64,000 nucleotides of DNA from Streptomyces varsoviensis (GTDB lineage Bacteria > Actinomycetota > Actinomycetes > Streptomycetales > Streptomycetaceae). How positions within the stretch are numbered: the stretch's first letter is position 1; the number at the start of each line of letters is the position of its first letter. Under the pieces are notes generated by a model, which ran no database searches, was not told the DNA's origin, and was given only the letters and a program-made list of their open reading frames with translations. Position numbers and translations under genes: made by a program. The DNA lies in contig NZ_JOBF01000013.1 in the NCBI RefSeq assembly GCF_000718635.1, forward strand, positions 310,001-374,000. The letters are read 5' to 3'. Shown here in pieces: positions 48,549-58,087 of the stretch.

Positions 48549-49955
48549 ATGGACTTACCCAGACATGCGCCCAGACCTGCGCCCAGGCGCTCGCCAAAGC
48601 GCTTACCGGGTCGCCTGCTCCGACGCACGGCCGTCATCGGCACGGCAGCAGCCGCGCTCGCACTGCCGCCGACAGGAGCCGCCTGGGCCGGCTCGGGGGC
48701 GCGGCCGCACACGGAGCGCGTGAGCGTGGCCGCCGACGGGACGCAGGCGGCCGGCGGCTCGTACACGGAGGGGGTCTCGGCCAACGGCCGCTATGTGGTC
48801 TTCACCTCGGCGGCCGCCAACCTGGTGCCCGGTGACACCAATGGCGTGGACGACGTGTTCGTCAAGGACCTGCGGACGAAGAAAGTCGAGCGCGTCAGTG
48901 TGGCCACCGGCGGCGCCCAGGCGGATTCCCGGTCGTCCGGCGCGGCCATCAGCGCCGACGGGCGGTACGTCGCGTTCAACTCGGACGCCGCCAACCTGGT
49001 GCCGGGCGACGACAACGGCGCGGACGACGTGTTCGTACGGGACCGGCGCACCGGCCGCACGGAGCGCGTCAGCGTCGGCACGGCCACCGGCCCGCAGCTC
49101 TACAACGCCTGGATGCCGGCGATCAGCGCCGACGGGCGCGTCGTCGCGTACGCCTCGCGCCGCGCCGATCTGGCGCCGGGCGACACCAACAACGCCCAGG
49201 ACATCTTCGCGTACGACCGCGGTACGCACACCACCCGGCGGGTGAGCGTCGCGAGCGACGGCGCGCAGGCGGATGGCCCGTCCACCGCTCCGGTCATCAG
49301 CGCGGACGGCCGCCATGTCGCCTTCACCTCGCGGGCGTCCAACCTGGACCCCGGCACGCCGACGGCCAAGGAGTCCGGCAAGCCCTCGGTCGCCAAGCCC
49401 AGGGAGTACCCCTCCTTCGTCCACGACCTGCGCACCGGGCGGACCCGCGCCCTGACGGTCGACTCCCAGGGGCGGACGGCCGGCGGCAGCGTCACCTCGC
49501 TCAGCGCCGACGGCCGGTACGCGGTCTTCCACAGCTACTGGCCCAACGTGGTGCCGCAGACCCCCACCCGCGAAGGGCGGATCTATCTGCGGGACCTCCG
49601 CGAGGGCAGTACGACCCTGGAATCGCTCGCGGGCGACGGCAGCCGGCCGGACAGCGCCTCGTACGGGGGCAAGCTCGCCGACGGCGGCCGGCTGCTGTTC
49701 TTCCACTCCTCCGCGACGAACCTCGTCCCCGGCGACACCAACAACGCCGCCGACATCTTCGTACGCGACCTGGAGACGGGCCGGGTCGAGCTGGTGAGCC
49801 TCGCCGACGACGACAGCCAGTCAACGACGTGGACGGACGCCGTCGACGTCGACGCCGCGGGCCGGATCGCCGTCTTCGATTCCGACGACAGCCACTTGGT
49901 CGCCGGCGACACCAACGGGGCCGCGGACGTCTTCGTACGGCACGTGGAGCCCTGA
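48549..49955 (+). CDS. Secreted PD40/TolB-like beta-propeller protein 2
   Basis: A 468-residue protein with a twin-basic N-terminus (MDLPRHAPRPAPRRSPKRLPGRLLRRTAVIGTAAAALALPP) that looks like a long, possibly Tat-type, signal peptide ending near AWAGSG. At least seven blades with consensus SADGRYVAF.S.AANLVPGDTNG.DDVFVRDRRTGRTERVSV follow, without the low-complexity insertion of its paralogue. D/N-rich GDTNG turns could bind calcium. ATG 48549 has GGGGAGAG upstream. A complete propeller, exported, of unknown target. Confidence 0.85.
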   Translation: MDLPRHAPRPAPRRSPKRLPGRLLRRTAVIGTAAAALALPPTGAAWAGSGARPHTERVSVAADGTQAAGGSYTEGVSANGRYVVFTSAAANLVPGDTNGVDDVFVKDLRTKKVERVSVATGGAQADSRSSGAAISADGRYVAFNSDAANLVPGDDNGADDVFVRDRRTGRTERVSVGTATGPQLYNAWMPAISADGRVVAYASRRADLAPGDTNNAQDIFAYDRGTHTTRRVSVASDGAQADGPSTAPVISADGRHVAFTSRASNLDPGTPTAKESGKPSVAKPREYPSFVHDLRTGRTRALTVDSQGRTAGGSVTSLSADGRYAVFHSYWPNVVPQTPTREGRIYLRDLREGSTTLESLAGDGSRPDSASYGGKLADGGRLLFFHSSATNLVPGDTNNAADIFVRDLETGRVELVSLADDDSQSTTWTDAVDVDAAGRIAVFDSDDSHLVAGDTNGAADVFVRHVEP

Positions 49956-49974
49956 GCAGCACTGCTGAACGTAC

Positions 49975-50010
49975 GGGCGGGGCCCCGGCTCGACAGCCGG
50001 GGCCCCGCCC
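49975..50010. terminator. Bidirectional terminator, propeller 2 / symporter
   Basis: A perfect 16-bp stem (49975-49990 with 49995-50010) and a CGAC loop lie between the convergent stops. It is followed by three GTACGGCTC repeats (50020-50046). Confidence 0.9.
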
Positions 50011-50083
50011 TCTCCTCTCGTACGGCTCGTACGGCTCGTACGGCGCGTATGGCTCCCTGGCCCGTACGGTCCTTGCGTACGCC

Positions 50084-51727
50084 TCAGTGCCCGCCCGGCG
50101 CCCCCGCCGTCGCCGGCGGCAGCTCCGCCTGTACGCCCGGGTCGCCGACGTCCGCCGTGTAGTCCGACGGCGACGTCTCGTCCACGCCCGCCGGAGCCTT
50201 CACGGCCCGCAGCACGACGGTCAGCACGACCGTCACGATGACGTTGAGCACGAACGCGGTGAGCCCGATGTAGCCGATCTCGCCGATGCCCGGGATCTGG
50301 TCGTTGCTGCCGCCGAAGTGCTTCTGGGTGGGGCTCGCCACCCCGTACGCGGCGACGGTGCCGTAGACCATGCCGACCGCCCACCCGGCGAGCAGCGCCC
50401 ACCGGTGGAACCAGCGCGTGAACAGGCCGCCCACCAGCGCCGGGAAGGTCTGGAGAATCCAGATGCCGCCCAGTAGCTGGAAGTTGATCGCCACCGTCTT
50501 GTCCATGGTGAGGACGAAGACCAGCGCGCCGACCTTCACCAGCAGCGACACCAGCTTGGAGACCTTGGCCTCCTGCGCCGGGGTGGCCGCGGGCTTGATG
50601 AAGTCCTTGTAGATGTTGCGGGTGAAGAGGTTGGCGGCGGCGATCGACATGATCGCCGCGGGGACCAGCGCGCCGATGCCGATGGCCGCGAAGGCGACGC
50701 CCGCGAACCAGTCCGGGAACATGTTCTCGAAGAGCTGCGGGATCGCGAGCTGGCCGTTCTTCACTTTGACCCCGGCCGCGATCGCCATGAATCCGAGCAG
50801 CGCCAGCAGTCCCAGCATCAGCGAGTACAGCGGCAGGATCGTGGTGTTGCGGCGGATCACGTTGCGGCTGCGGCTGGAGAGCGTCGCGGTGATCGAGTGC
50901 GGATACATGAACAGCGCGAGCGCCGAACCCAGCGCCAGCGTCCCGTACGCCCACTGCGCCTTGTCGCCGCTGGCCAGCTCGCCGCGCGGCTTCCCGGTGG
51001 CCGGATTGACCTGCTCGAAGGCGTGGCCCGCCTTCGCGAAGATGTCGTCGAAGCCGCCGAGTTTGATCGGGATGTAGATGATCGCGACCAGGATGACGAT
51101 GTAGATCAGTCCGTCCTTGACGAACGCGATCAGCGCGGGCGCGCGCAGCCCGGACGAGTACGTGTAAGCGGCCAGCACGGCGAAGGCGATGAGCAGCGGC
51201 AGGTCCTTGACGAACCAGTTGGTGTTCTCGCCGCCGCCCACGCCCATCACGTCCAGGACCGCCTGGATGCCGACGAGCTGGAGCGCGATGTACGGCATCG
51301 TGGCGAGGATGCCGGTCAGCGCCACGGCCAGCGAGAGCCCCTTGGAGCCGAACCGGCCGCGCACGAAGTCCGAGGTGGTCACGTACCCGTGCTTGTGCGA
51401 GACCGACCAGAGCCGGGGCAGGAAGGTGAAGATCAGCGGGTAGACGAGGATCGTGTACGGGACCGCGAAGAACCCGGCCGCGCCCGCCGCGTACACGGCG
51501 GCCGGCACGGCGACGAAGGTGTATGCGGTGTAGAGGTCGCCGCCGAGCAGGAACCAGGTGATCCAGGTGCCGAAGCTGCGGCCGCCGAGGCCCCACTCGT
51601 CGAGGCTCGCAGCGTTGTCAACGTTATCCGCGCGCCGCCAGCGGGCGGCCAGGAAGCCCATGACCGTGACGGCCACGAAGAAGAAGACGAAGACGCCGAG
51701 GGCGACGCCGTTCACGCCGTGGTTCAT
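50084..51727 (-). CDS. mctP: Sodium:solute symporter, MctP-like monocarboxylate permease
   Basis: A 547-residue membrane protein with about 13 membrane segments. SSS-family motifs are WGLGGRSFGTWITWFLLGGDLYTAYTF (about 47-73), GYVTTSDFVRGRFGS and GALVPAAIMSIAAANLFTRNIYKDF (about 335-359). The pattern is closest to the monocarboxylate/acetate uptake type (MctP) rather than proline or pantothenate carriers. The upstream DUF3311 gene overlaps by ATGA, the usual pairing for this permease type. Substrate inferred. Confidence 0.82.
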   Translation of the reverse strand: MNHGVNGVALGVFVFFFVAVTVMGFLAARWRRADNVDNAASLDEWGLGGRSFGTWITWFLLGGDLYTAYTFVAVPAAVYAAGAAGFFAVPYTILVYPLIFTFLPRLWSVSHKHGYVTTSDFVRGRFGSKGLSLAVALTGILATMPYIALQLVGIQAVLDVMGVGGGENTNWFVKDLPLLIAFAVLAAYTYSSGLRAPALIAFVKDGLIYIVILVAIIYIPIKLGGFDDIFAKAGHAFEQVNPATGKPRGELASGDKAQWAYGTLALGSALALFMYPHSITATLSSRSRNVIRRNTTILPLYSLMLGLLALLGFMAIAAGVKVKNGQLAIPQLFENMFPDWFAGVAFAAIGIGALVPAAIMSIAAANLFTRNIYKDFIKPAATPAQEAKVSKLVSLLVKVGALVFVLTMDKTVAINFQLLGGIWILQTFPALVGGLFTRWFHRWALLAGWAVGMVYGTVAAYGVASPTQKHFGGSNDQIPGIGEIGYIGLTAFVLNVIVTVVLTVVLRAVKAPAGVDETSPSDYTADVGDPGVQAELPPATAGAPGGH

Positions 51728-51981
51728 CGCTGCGCACCCGCCTTACGGGCCCGCTCGTGGCGGCGCACGATGACGTACGCGATGGAGGTCAGCCCGGTCG
51801 AGATCAGCACCCAGGCCATCTGGTACCAGTAGAAGAACGGGATGCCGATGAAGGCCGGGTCGGTCTTGGCGTACGAGCCGACCCACAGGATCGCGATGAA
51901 GGGGATGACGAGGCAGACGCCCGCCACGACGAGCGGCGCCGTGACGATGGGCCTCCGCTCGGCCTTGGGTGGTTCCGACAT
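51724..51981 (-). CDS. DUF3311 small membrane partner of the symporter
   Basis: An 85-residue protein with two membrane segments (VTAPLVVAGVCLVIPFIAILWVG, about 13-35; FFYWYQMAWVLISTGLTSIAYVIV, about 49-72). It is found beside sodium:solute symporters in actinobacteria and probably is a small subunit or stabilising partner. Its stop codon overlaps the symporter start. ATG 51981 precedes SEPPKAERRP. Confidence 0.83.
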   Translation of the reverse strand: MSEPPKAERRPIVTAPLVVAGVCLVIPFIAILWVGSYAKTDPAFIGIPFFYWYQMAWVLISTGLTSIAYVIVRRHERARKAGAQR

Positions 51982-52179
51982 GGCACGCGCTCCGTCCCCT
52001 TGACCGATCTTCTGCGTAATGCGCAGGAAATCTAGAGGAGCCGCCCTCCGAACGTCACCCCCCGTCCGCATATCGGTACGGACACGCTTCACGGACCCGC
52101 AGGTCAGGGGGTATGAGCGTCAACCCGCCACGAGCACGGGGCCCCCTCAGCCCCAGCGCCCCCCAGCCCGCAGACCCCC

Positions 52180-53010
<831 letters not shown>

Positions 53011-53071
53011 TCACATCGTGGCACGGGCGCGGCCCGAGCGGACCTGTGCCGCGGCTCCGACCTCAGGTGTC

Positions 53072-53087
53072 GGTCCGATAACGGACC
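53072..53087. promoter_or_regulatory. Palindrome in the dasR-dasA intergenic region
   Basis: GGTCCG-ATAA-CGGACC is a perfect 6-bp inverted repeat, about 85 bp upstream of dasR. It contains GGTC and GACC like a dre site but with wider spacing, so it may be bound by another regulator or be a variant dasR autoregulatory site. Confidence 0.4.
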
Positions 53088-53120
53088 TGACAGCGACTCT
53101 TATACACCCTTGACACCCCA

Positions 53121-53136
53121 AAAGGTCTAGGCCAAG
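53121..53136. promoter_or_regulatory. dre site 1 (DasR operator) at dasA
   Basis: AAAGGTCTAGGCCAAG matches the dre consensus (ACTGGTCTAGACCACT) in the central GGTCTAG-CC core. It lies about 57 bp upstream of the dasA GTG, next to a TTGACA hexamer at 53110-53115. Confidence 0.8.
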
Positions 53137-53144
53137 CTGCGAGA

Positions 53145-53160
53145 ACTGGTCTAAACCATT
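53145..53160. promoter_or_regulatory. dre site 2 (DasR operator) at dasA
   Basis: ACTGGTCTAAACCATT, 13 of 16 matches to the dre consensus. Two dre sites 24 bp apart are known for S. coelicolor dasA, so DasR control of this operon is well supported. Confidence 0.88.
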
Positions 53161-53192
53161 AAAGACCACAGTCGGTCCTTGAGGAGAGTGCT

Positions 53193-54464
53193 GTGAAGCG
53201 TGGGCTCATAGCGGCGACGGGTGTCGCGGCCATGTTGGTGAGTGTTGCGGCCTGTGGGTCCGGCGACGGTGACAAGAAGTCGGGCGCCGACGGATTCAAG
53301 GGCGAGACCTTGAACGTCTGGTTCATGGATGGCTCGAATCCGGCGAAGTGGACCAAGGACGTCCAGGCCGAGTTCGAGCAGAAGACGGGCGCCAAGCTCA
53401 AGATCACCATCCAGAAGTGGAACGGCATCCAGCAGAAGCTGACCACGGCGCTCTCCGAGTCCAACCCGCCGGACGTGGTCGAGATCGGCAACACCCAGAC
53501 GCCGATGTACGCGCAGACGGGCGGTCTTGAGGACCTGTCCGATCTCAAGAAGGAGATCGGCGCCGACTGGACCGAGTCCATCAACAAGTCCTCCATCTTC
53601 GACGGCAAGCAGTACGCCGCGCCGTGGTGGGCCGCCAACCGCGTCGTCGTCTACAACAAGAAGATCTGGGCCGACGCCGGCATCAAGGACACGCCCAAGA
53701 CGCGGACCGAGTTCCTCAAGGACCTCGACACGATCAAGAAGAAGGGCGACGCCGAGCCGCTCTACCTGCCCGGCCAGAGCTGGTACGTCCTCGACGGCAT
53801 GATCCTCGCCCAGGGCGCCGACGTGGTGAAGAAGGACGGCAACAAGCTCGTCAGCAACCTCGGCGACCCGAAGGTCGCCAAGGCCATGGACATCTACAAG
53901 CAGTACCAGGCGTTCAGCACCGCCCCGAAGGACAAGGACGAGGCCAACCCGCAGCAGGGCGAGGTCTTCGGCAAGGGCAAGGTCGGCGCGTTCATCGGCA
54001 TGGGCTGGGAGGCGAACGTCGCCATCAAGACCAACCCGGCCATCGCCAAGGACATCGGCTACTTCACCCTCCCCGGCGAGACCGCGGACAAGCCCGAGGG
54101 CGTCCTCCTCGGCGGCTCCAACCTCGCCGTCGCCGCGGGCAGCAAGAAGCAGGACCTCGCCAAGGAGTTCCTGAAGGTCGCGCTGTCCGACAAGAACGAG
54201 GGCGCGCTGGCCAAGGAGGTCGGCAACATCCCCAACAAGCAGTCCCTGCTGGACAACGTCAAGGGCAACCCGGCCGCCGAGGCGGCGACCCCCGCCGTCG
54301 CGGGCGGCGGCACCACCCCGCTGGTCCCCGAGTGGGCCGCGGTGGAGAACGAGCCGAACCCGATCAAGGCCTACATGACGGCCGTCCTGACCGGAAAGTC
54401 CGCCGACGAGGCCGCCAAGCAGGTCGAGTCCGACATGAACAAGCGGCTCAGCCAGAAGCAGTGA
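53193..54464 (+). CDS. dasA: N,N'-diacetylchitobiose ABC transporter, lipoprotein solute-binding subunit
   Basis: A 423-residue lipoprotein. It has a signal with lipobox VSVAACGSG (Cys about residue 21), then a cluster B sugar-binding fold (LNVWFMDGSNPAKWTKDVQAEF, SNPPDVVEIGNTQTPMYAQTGGLEDL, APWWAANRVVVYNK, GMGWEANVAIKTNP). It takes up chitobiose/GlcNAc oligomers together with DasB and DasC. GTG 53193 has GAGGAG upstream. Regulated by DasR at two dre sites. The hairpin behind it suggests higher expression of DasA than of the permeases. Confidence 0.94.
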   Translation: MKRGLIAATGVAAMLVSVAACGSGDGDKKSGADGFKGETLNVWFMDGSNPAKWTKDVQAEFEQKTGAKLKITIQKWNGIQQKLTTALSESNPPDVVEIGNTQTPMYAQTGGLEDLSDLKKEIGADWTESINKSSIFDGKQYAAPWWAANRVVVYNKKIWADAGIKDTPKTRTEFLKDLDTIKKKGDAEPLYLPGQSWYVLDGMILAQGADVVKKDGNKLVSNLGDPKVAKAMDIYKQYQAFSTAPKDKDEANPQQGEVFGKGKVGAFIGMGWEANVAIKTNPAIAKDIGYFTLPGETADKPEGVLLGGSNLAVAAGSKKQDLAKEFLKVALSDKNEGALAKEVGNIPNKQSLLDNVKGNPAAEAATPAVAGGGTTPLVPEWAAVENEPNPIKAYMTAVLTGKSADEAAKQVESDMNKRLSQKQ

Positions 54465-54494
54465 GCCCGGCGGGCCCGCGCCCGCACGTCACCT

Positions 54495-54526
54495 CCGTAC
54501 GGACCGGTGCACCCCGGTCCGTACGG
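54495..54526 (+). terminator. Partial terminator / mRNA-stabilising hairpin between dasA and dasB
   Basis: A perfect 13-bp stem (54495-54507 with 54514-54526) and a 6-nt loop lie 30 bp after dasA within a 214-bp gap. Such structures behind binding-protein genes usually stop part of the transcripts or protect the upstream message. Confidence 0.7.
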
Positions 54527-54678
54527 ACTTCCGTCCGTACGGACCCATAACGCCCGCCGGCCGACGGCGCCGCTCCGTCGGCCCCGGCCGCCCGGCCCGG
54601 GCCCCGGCTGCCCGCCGGCTCCGTACGGGCCCCTGGTACGACCACGCACGGCGCGCTCGGCGCAGGAAGAAGAACCCC

Positions 54679-55671
54679 ATGTCCATCGAGTCGAAAGAGG
54701 TCCCCGCGGACCTCGTCGCCCCTGGGGCCGGGAGCGCCGGGCCACCACCGGGCAAGCGCGCCCGCGGCACCGGACAGGGCGCGAGAGGCGGCGCGGCGCC
54801 GTATCTCCTGATCCTGCCGGCGGCCCTGGTCACCGTCGTACTGCTCGGCTGGCCGCTGGTCAACAACGGCCTCATCTCGTTCCAGAACCTCAATCCGCGC
54901 CAGCTCATCCAGCACGTCACGGAGTGGACCGGGTTCGACAACTACTCCGGGCAGCTCGGCAGTTCGGACTTCTGGAGCGTCGTGCTCCGGACCGTCCTGT
55001 TCACCGCCGTCAACGTCTTCCTGATCATGCTGATCGGGTCCCTGATCGGGCTGCTCCTCGCCCGGCTCGGCAAGAGGATGCGGCTGCTGCTGATGCTCGG
55101 CCTCGCGCTCGCCTGGGCCATGCCCGTCATCGCCGCGACCACCGTCTTCCAGTGGCTCTTCGACGCGCGCTACGGCGTCGTCAACTACGTCCTGGACCAG
55201 CTCGGCTGGCACTCGATGGCCCACTACAACTGGATCGGCGACCAGCTCTCGACGTTCTTCGTCATCATCGTGCTGATCGTCTGGCAGTCGGTGCCCTTCG
55301 TCGCCTTCAACCTCTACGCGGCGACGACCACCATCTCCAAGGAGCTGTACGAGGCCGCGTCGCTGGACGGCGCCGGCGCCTGGAAGAGCTTCACCTCGGT
55401 GACGTTCCCGATGCTGCGGCCCTTCTTCCTGGCCACCACGTTCCTGGAGATCATCTGGGTCTTCAAGGCGTTCCCGCAGGTCTACGCCATCAACCAGGGC
55501 GGCCCCGACCACCTCACCGAGACCCTGCCCGTGCACGCGTTCGTGGAGGGCATGGGCAGCCAGCACTTCGGAGTGGGCGCGGCCATCTCCATCCTCACCA
55601 TCCTGATCCTGCTGGCGCTGATGGCGTATTACTTCCGCATCGTCTTGAAGCAAGAGGAGGACGAGCTGTGA
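54679..55671 (+). CDS. dasB: Chitobiose ABC transporter permease DasB
   Basis: A 330-residue permease with six membrane segments (first at about 38-62, APYLLILPAALVTVVLLGW). The cytoplasmic EAA loop is ELYEAASLDGAGAWKSFTSVTFPML (about 220-244), which contacts the ATPase. No ATPase gene is in this cluster; in S. coelicolor the shared ATPase MsiK, encoded elsewhere, energises DasABC. It overlaps dasC by GTGA. The 45-residue N-terminus is Gly/Pro-rich and variable. Confidence 0.93.
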   Translation: MSIESKEVPADLVAPGAGSAGPPPGKRARGTGQGARGGAAPYLLILPAALVTVVLLGWPLVNNGLISFQNLNPRQLIQHVTEWTGFDNYSGQLGSSDFWSVVLRTVLFTAVNVFLIMLIGSLIGLLLARLGKRMRLLLMLGLALAWAMPVIAATTVFQWLFDARYGVVNYVLDQLGWHSMAHYNWIGDQLSTFFVIIVLIVWQSVPFVAFNLYAATTTISKELYEAASLDGAGAWKSFTSVTFPMLRPFFLATTFLEIIWVFKAFPQVYAINQGGPDHLTETLPVHAFVEGMGSQHFGVGAAISILTILILLALMAYYFRIVLKQEEDEL

Positions 55672-56498
55672 GGCGCTCACTTCTGGGCCGCGTCTGGCCG
55701 GGAGCGACCGCGGTCGTTCTCTTCATCGGCCTGGTGTTCCCCGTCTACTGGATGTTCGCCACGGCCTTCAAGCAGAACAAGGACGTCATCAGCGAGGTCC
55801 CGGTCTGGTTCCCGACCAGCCCGACCTTCGAGCACTTCGCCAAGGCCATGAACGCCGACGGCTTCTGGACGCTGGTCGGCAACTCCTTCACCGTCACCGT
55901 GCTCGCCGTCCTCTTCTCGCTGGTCATCGGCGTCTCCGCGTCCTTCGCGATCGCCCGTATGCGCTTCAAGGGACGCAAGAGCACCATCCTGGTCATGATG
56001 ATGGCGCAGATGGCCCCCTGGGAGGTCATGGTCATCGCCATCTACCTGGTGGTGCGCGACGCGGACATGCTCAACAGCCTGGTGCCGCTCACCGCCTTCT
56101 ACACGATCATGGTGCTGCCCTTCACCATCCTGACGCTGCGCGGCTTCATCGCCGCCGTGCCCAAGGAGCTGGAGGAGTCCGCCATGGTCGACGGCTGCAC
56201 CCGCCGGCAGGCCTTCGTCAAGGTCGTCTTCCCGCTGCTGGCCCCCGGCCTGATGTCCACCTCGCTGTTCGGCTTCATCACCGCCTGGAACGAGTTCCCG
56301 CTCGTCCTCATCCTCAGCAAGGACCCCTCCGCCCAGACCCTCCCGGTCTGGCTCACCGGATTCCGCACCACCTTCGGCGACGACTGGGGCGCCACCATGG
56401 CCGCCTCCTCCCTCTTCGCCGTCCCCATCCTCGTCGTCTTCCTGATCCTGCAGCGCAGGGCGGTCGGCGGACTCACCTCCGGCGCAGTGAAGGGATAA
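55668..56498 (+). CDS. dasC: Chitobiose ABC transporter permease DasC
   Basis: A 276-residue permease with six membrane segments (GATAVVLFIGLVFPVYWMFATAF first). The EAA loop is ELEESAMVDGCTRRQAFVKVVFPLLAPG. It starts with GTG 55668 overlapping the dasB stop by 4 bases and is followed after 9 bp by dasD, so translation is coupled along the operon. Confidence 0.93.
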   Translation: MRRSLLGRVWPGATAVVLFIGLVFPVYWMFATAFKQNKDVISEVPVWFPTSPTFEHFAKAMNADGFWTLVGNSFTVTVLAVLFSLVIGVSASFAIARMRFKGRKSTILVMMMAQMAPWEVMVIAIYLVVRDADMLNSLVPLTAFYTIMVLPFTILTLRGFIAAVPKELEESAMVDGCTRRQAFVKVVFPLLAPGLMSTSLFGFITAWNEFPLVLILSKDPSAQTLPVWLTGFRTTFGDDWGATMAASSLFAVPILVVFLILQRRAVGGLTSGAVKG

Positions 56499-56507
56499 CG
56501 CTCGCCC

Positions 56508-58043
56508 ATGACGACACTCGCACGCGACACCGACACCCTGACCCGAGACGCGCTCACCGTCCTGCAACCCGGCTTCACCGGCACCGAGGCCCCGGACTGG
56601 CTGCTGCGCAGGATCGGTGAGGGGCTCGCCTCCGTCGCCCTGTTCGGCCGCAACGTCGCCACGCCCGAGCAACTCGCCGCCCTCACCGCGCGGCTCCGCG
56701 CCGAACGCCCCGACATCCTCGTCGCCATCGACGAGGAGGGCGGCGACGTGACCCGGCTGGAGGTCCGTACCGGCTCCTCCTTCCCCGGCAACTTCGCGCT
56801 CGGCGCCGTCGACGACCCCCAGCTCACCCGGGCCGTCGCCCGCGAGCTGGGCCGCCGGCTCGCCGAGTGCGGCGTCAACCTCAACTGGGCGCCGTCCGCC
56901 GACGTCAACTCCAACCCCGGCAACCCGGTCATCGGCGTCCGCTCCTTCGGCGCCGACCCGCACCTCGTCGCCCGGCACACCGCGGCCTACGTCGACGGGA
57001 TGCAGTCCGCCGGCGTCGCCGCCTGCACCAAGCACTTCCCCGGCCACGGCGACACCACCGTCGACTCGCACCACGACATGCCGCGCATCGGCGCCGACCT
57101 CGGCACCCTCTACGCCCGCGAGCTGACGCCGTTCCGGGCCGCCATCGCGGCCGGCACCAAGTCCGTGATGAGCGCCCACATCCTGCTGCCCGCGCTCGAC
57201 CCGAGCCTGCCGGCCACCCTCAGCCCGACCACGCTGCACGGCCTGCTGCGCGCCCCCGAGAGCGAGGGCGGCCTCGGCTTCGACGGGCTGATCGTCACCG
57301 ACGGCATGGAGATGCACGCCATCGCCGGCACCTACGGCATCGAGCACGGCAGCGTGCTCGCCCTCGCCGCGGGCGCCGACGCCATCTGCGTCGGCGGCAA
57401 CACCGCCGACGGGGACACCGTGCTGCGGCTGCGCGACGCGCTCGTCGCGGCCGTACGCGCCGGGGAACTGCCCGAGGAGCGGCTCGCCGACGCCGCGGCC
57501 CGGGTGCGCGCCCTGGCGCGCTGGACCTCGGAGGCGGGCGCGGTGGGGCAGGAGGGGACCGCGCCCGCCCCCGAGGTCGGGCTCGTCGCCGCCCGCCGCG
57601 CGCTGCGGATCACCGGCGCGTACGAACCGGTCACCGGGCCCGCGTACGTCGCCGCCTTCACGCCCGTCGCCAACATCGCCGTCGGCGACGAGACGCCCTG
57701 GGGGCCCGGCGCCGAACTCGCCGAACTCCTGCCGGGCACCGCGACCGGGACGTACGACGGCGAACTCGCCGCCGCGCAGGGGACGCCCAAGACGATCGCA
57801 AATGTGCTCGACGCAGCCGGGGAACGTAGGATCGTCGCAGTGGTACGCGACGTCCACCGGCACCCCTGGATGGCCGACGCACTGGAAGCCCTCCTCGCCG
57901 CCCGGCCGGACACGGCCGTCGTCGAGATGGGCGTGCCCCAGGCGCCGCCCGCCGGAGCGCCGCACATCGCGACTCACGGGGCCGCCCGCGTCTGCGGACG
58001 GGCCGCCGCGGAGGTCATCGTCGGCAAGGGCGCCGGACGCTGA
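56508..58043 (+). CDS. dasD: GH3 beta-N-acetylglucosaminidase DasD
   Basis: A 511-residue family 3 glycosidase. The diagnostic NagZ-type motif KHFPGHGDTTVDSHHDMP (about 178-195) carries the Asp-His acid/base dyad, and the nucleophile Asp is in GLIVTDGMEMHA (about 262-273). An extra C-terminal ~180-residue domain is of unclear role. There is no signal peptide, so it should act in the cytoplasm, splitting imported chitobiose to GlcNAc. It is the last gene of the das transport operon before the SIS gene. Confidence 0.92.
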   Translation: MTTLARDTDTLTRDALTVLQPGFTGTEAPDWLLRRIGEGLASVALFGRNVATPEQLAALTARLRAERPDILVAIDEEGGDVTRLEVRTGSSFPGNFALGAVDDPQLTRAVARELGRRLAECGVNLNWAPSADVNSNPGNPVIGVRSFGADPHLVARHTAAYVDGMQSAGVAACTKHFPGHGDTTVDSHHDMPRIGADLGTLYARELTPFRAAIAAGTKSVMSAHILLPALDPSLPATLSPTTLHGLLRAPESEGGLGFDGLIVTDGMEMHAIAGTYGIEHGSVLALAAGADAICVGGNTADGDTVLRLRDALVAAVRAGELPEERLADAAARVRALARWTSEAGAVGQEGTAPAPEVGLVAARRALRITGAYEPVTGPAYVAAFTPVANIAVGDETPWGPGAELAELLPGTATGTYDGELAAAQGTPKTIANVLDAAGERRIVAVVRDVHRHPWMADALEALLAARPDTAVVEMGVPQAPPAGAPHIATHGAARVCGRAAAEVIVGKGAGR

Positions 58044-58087
58044 GCCCCGTGGTTCGTACGCAACACAGCCATTTGGAGGCACCCAGC

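Noticed and set aside
54507..55667. In-frame N-terminal extension of dasC through dasB
   Set aside because: It would read Arg/Pro-rich nonsense across dasB. The coupled GTG at 55668 starts a normal permease.
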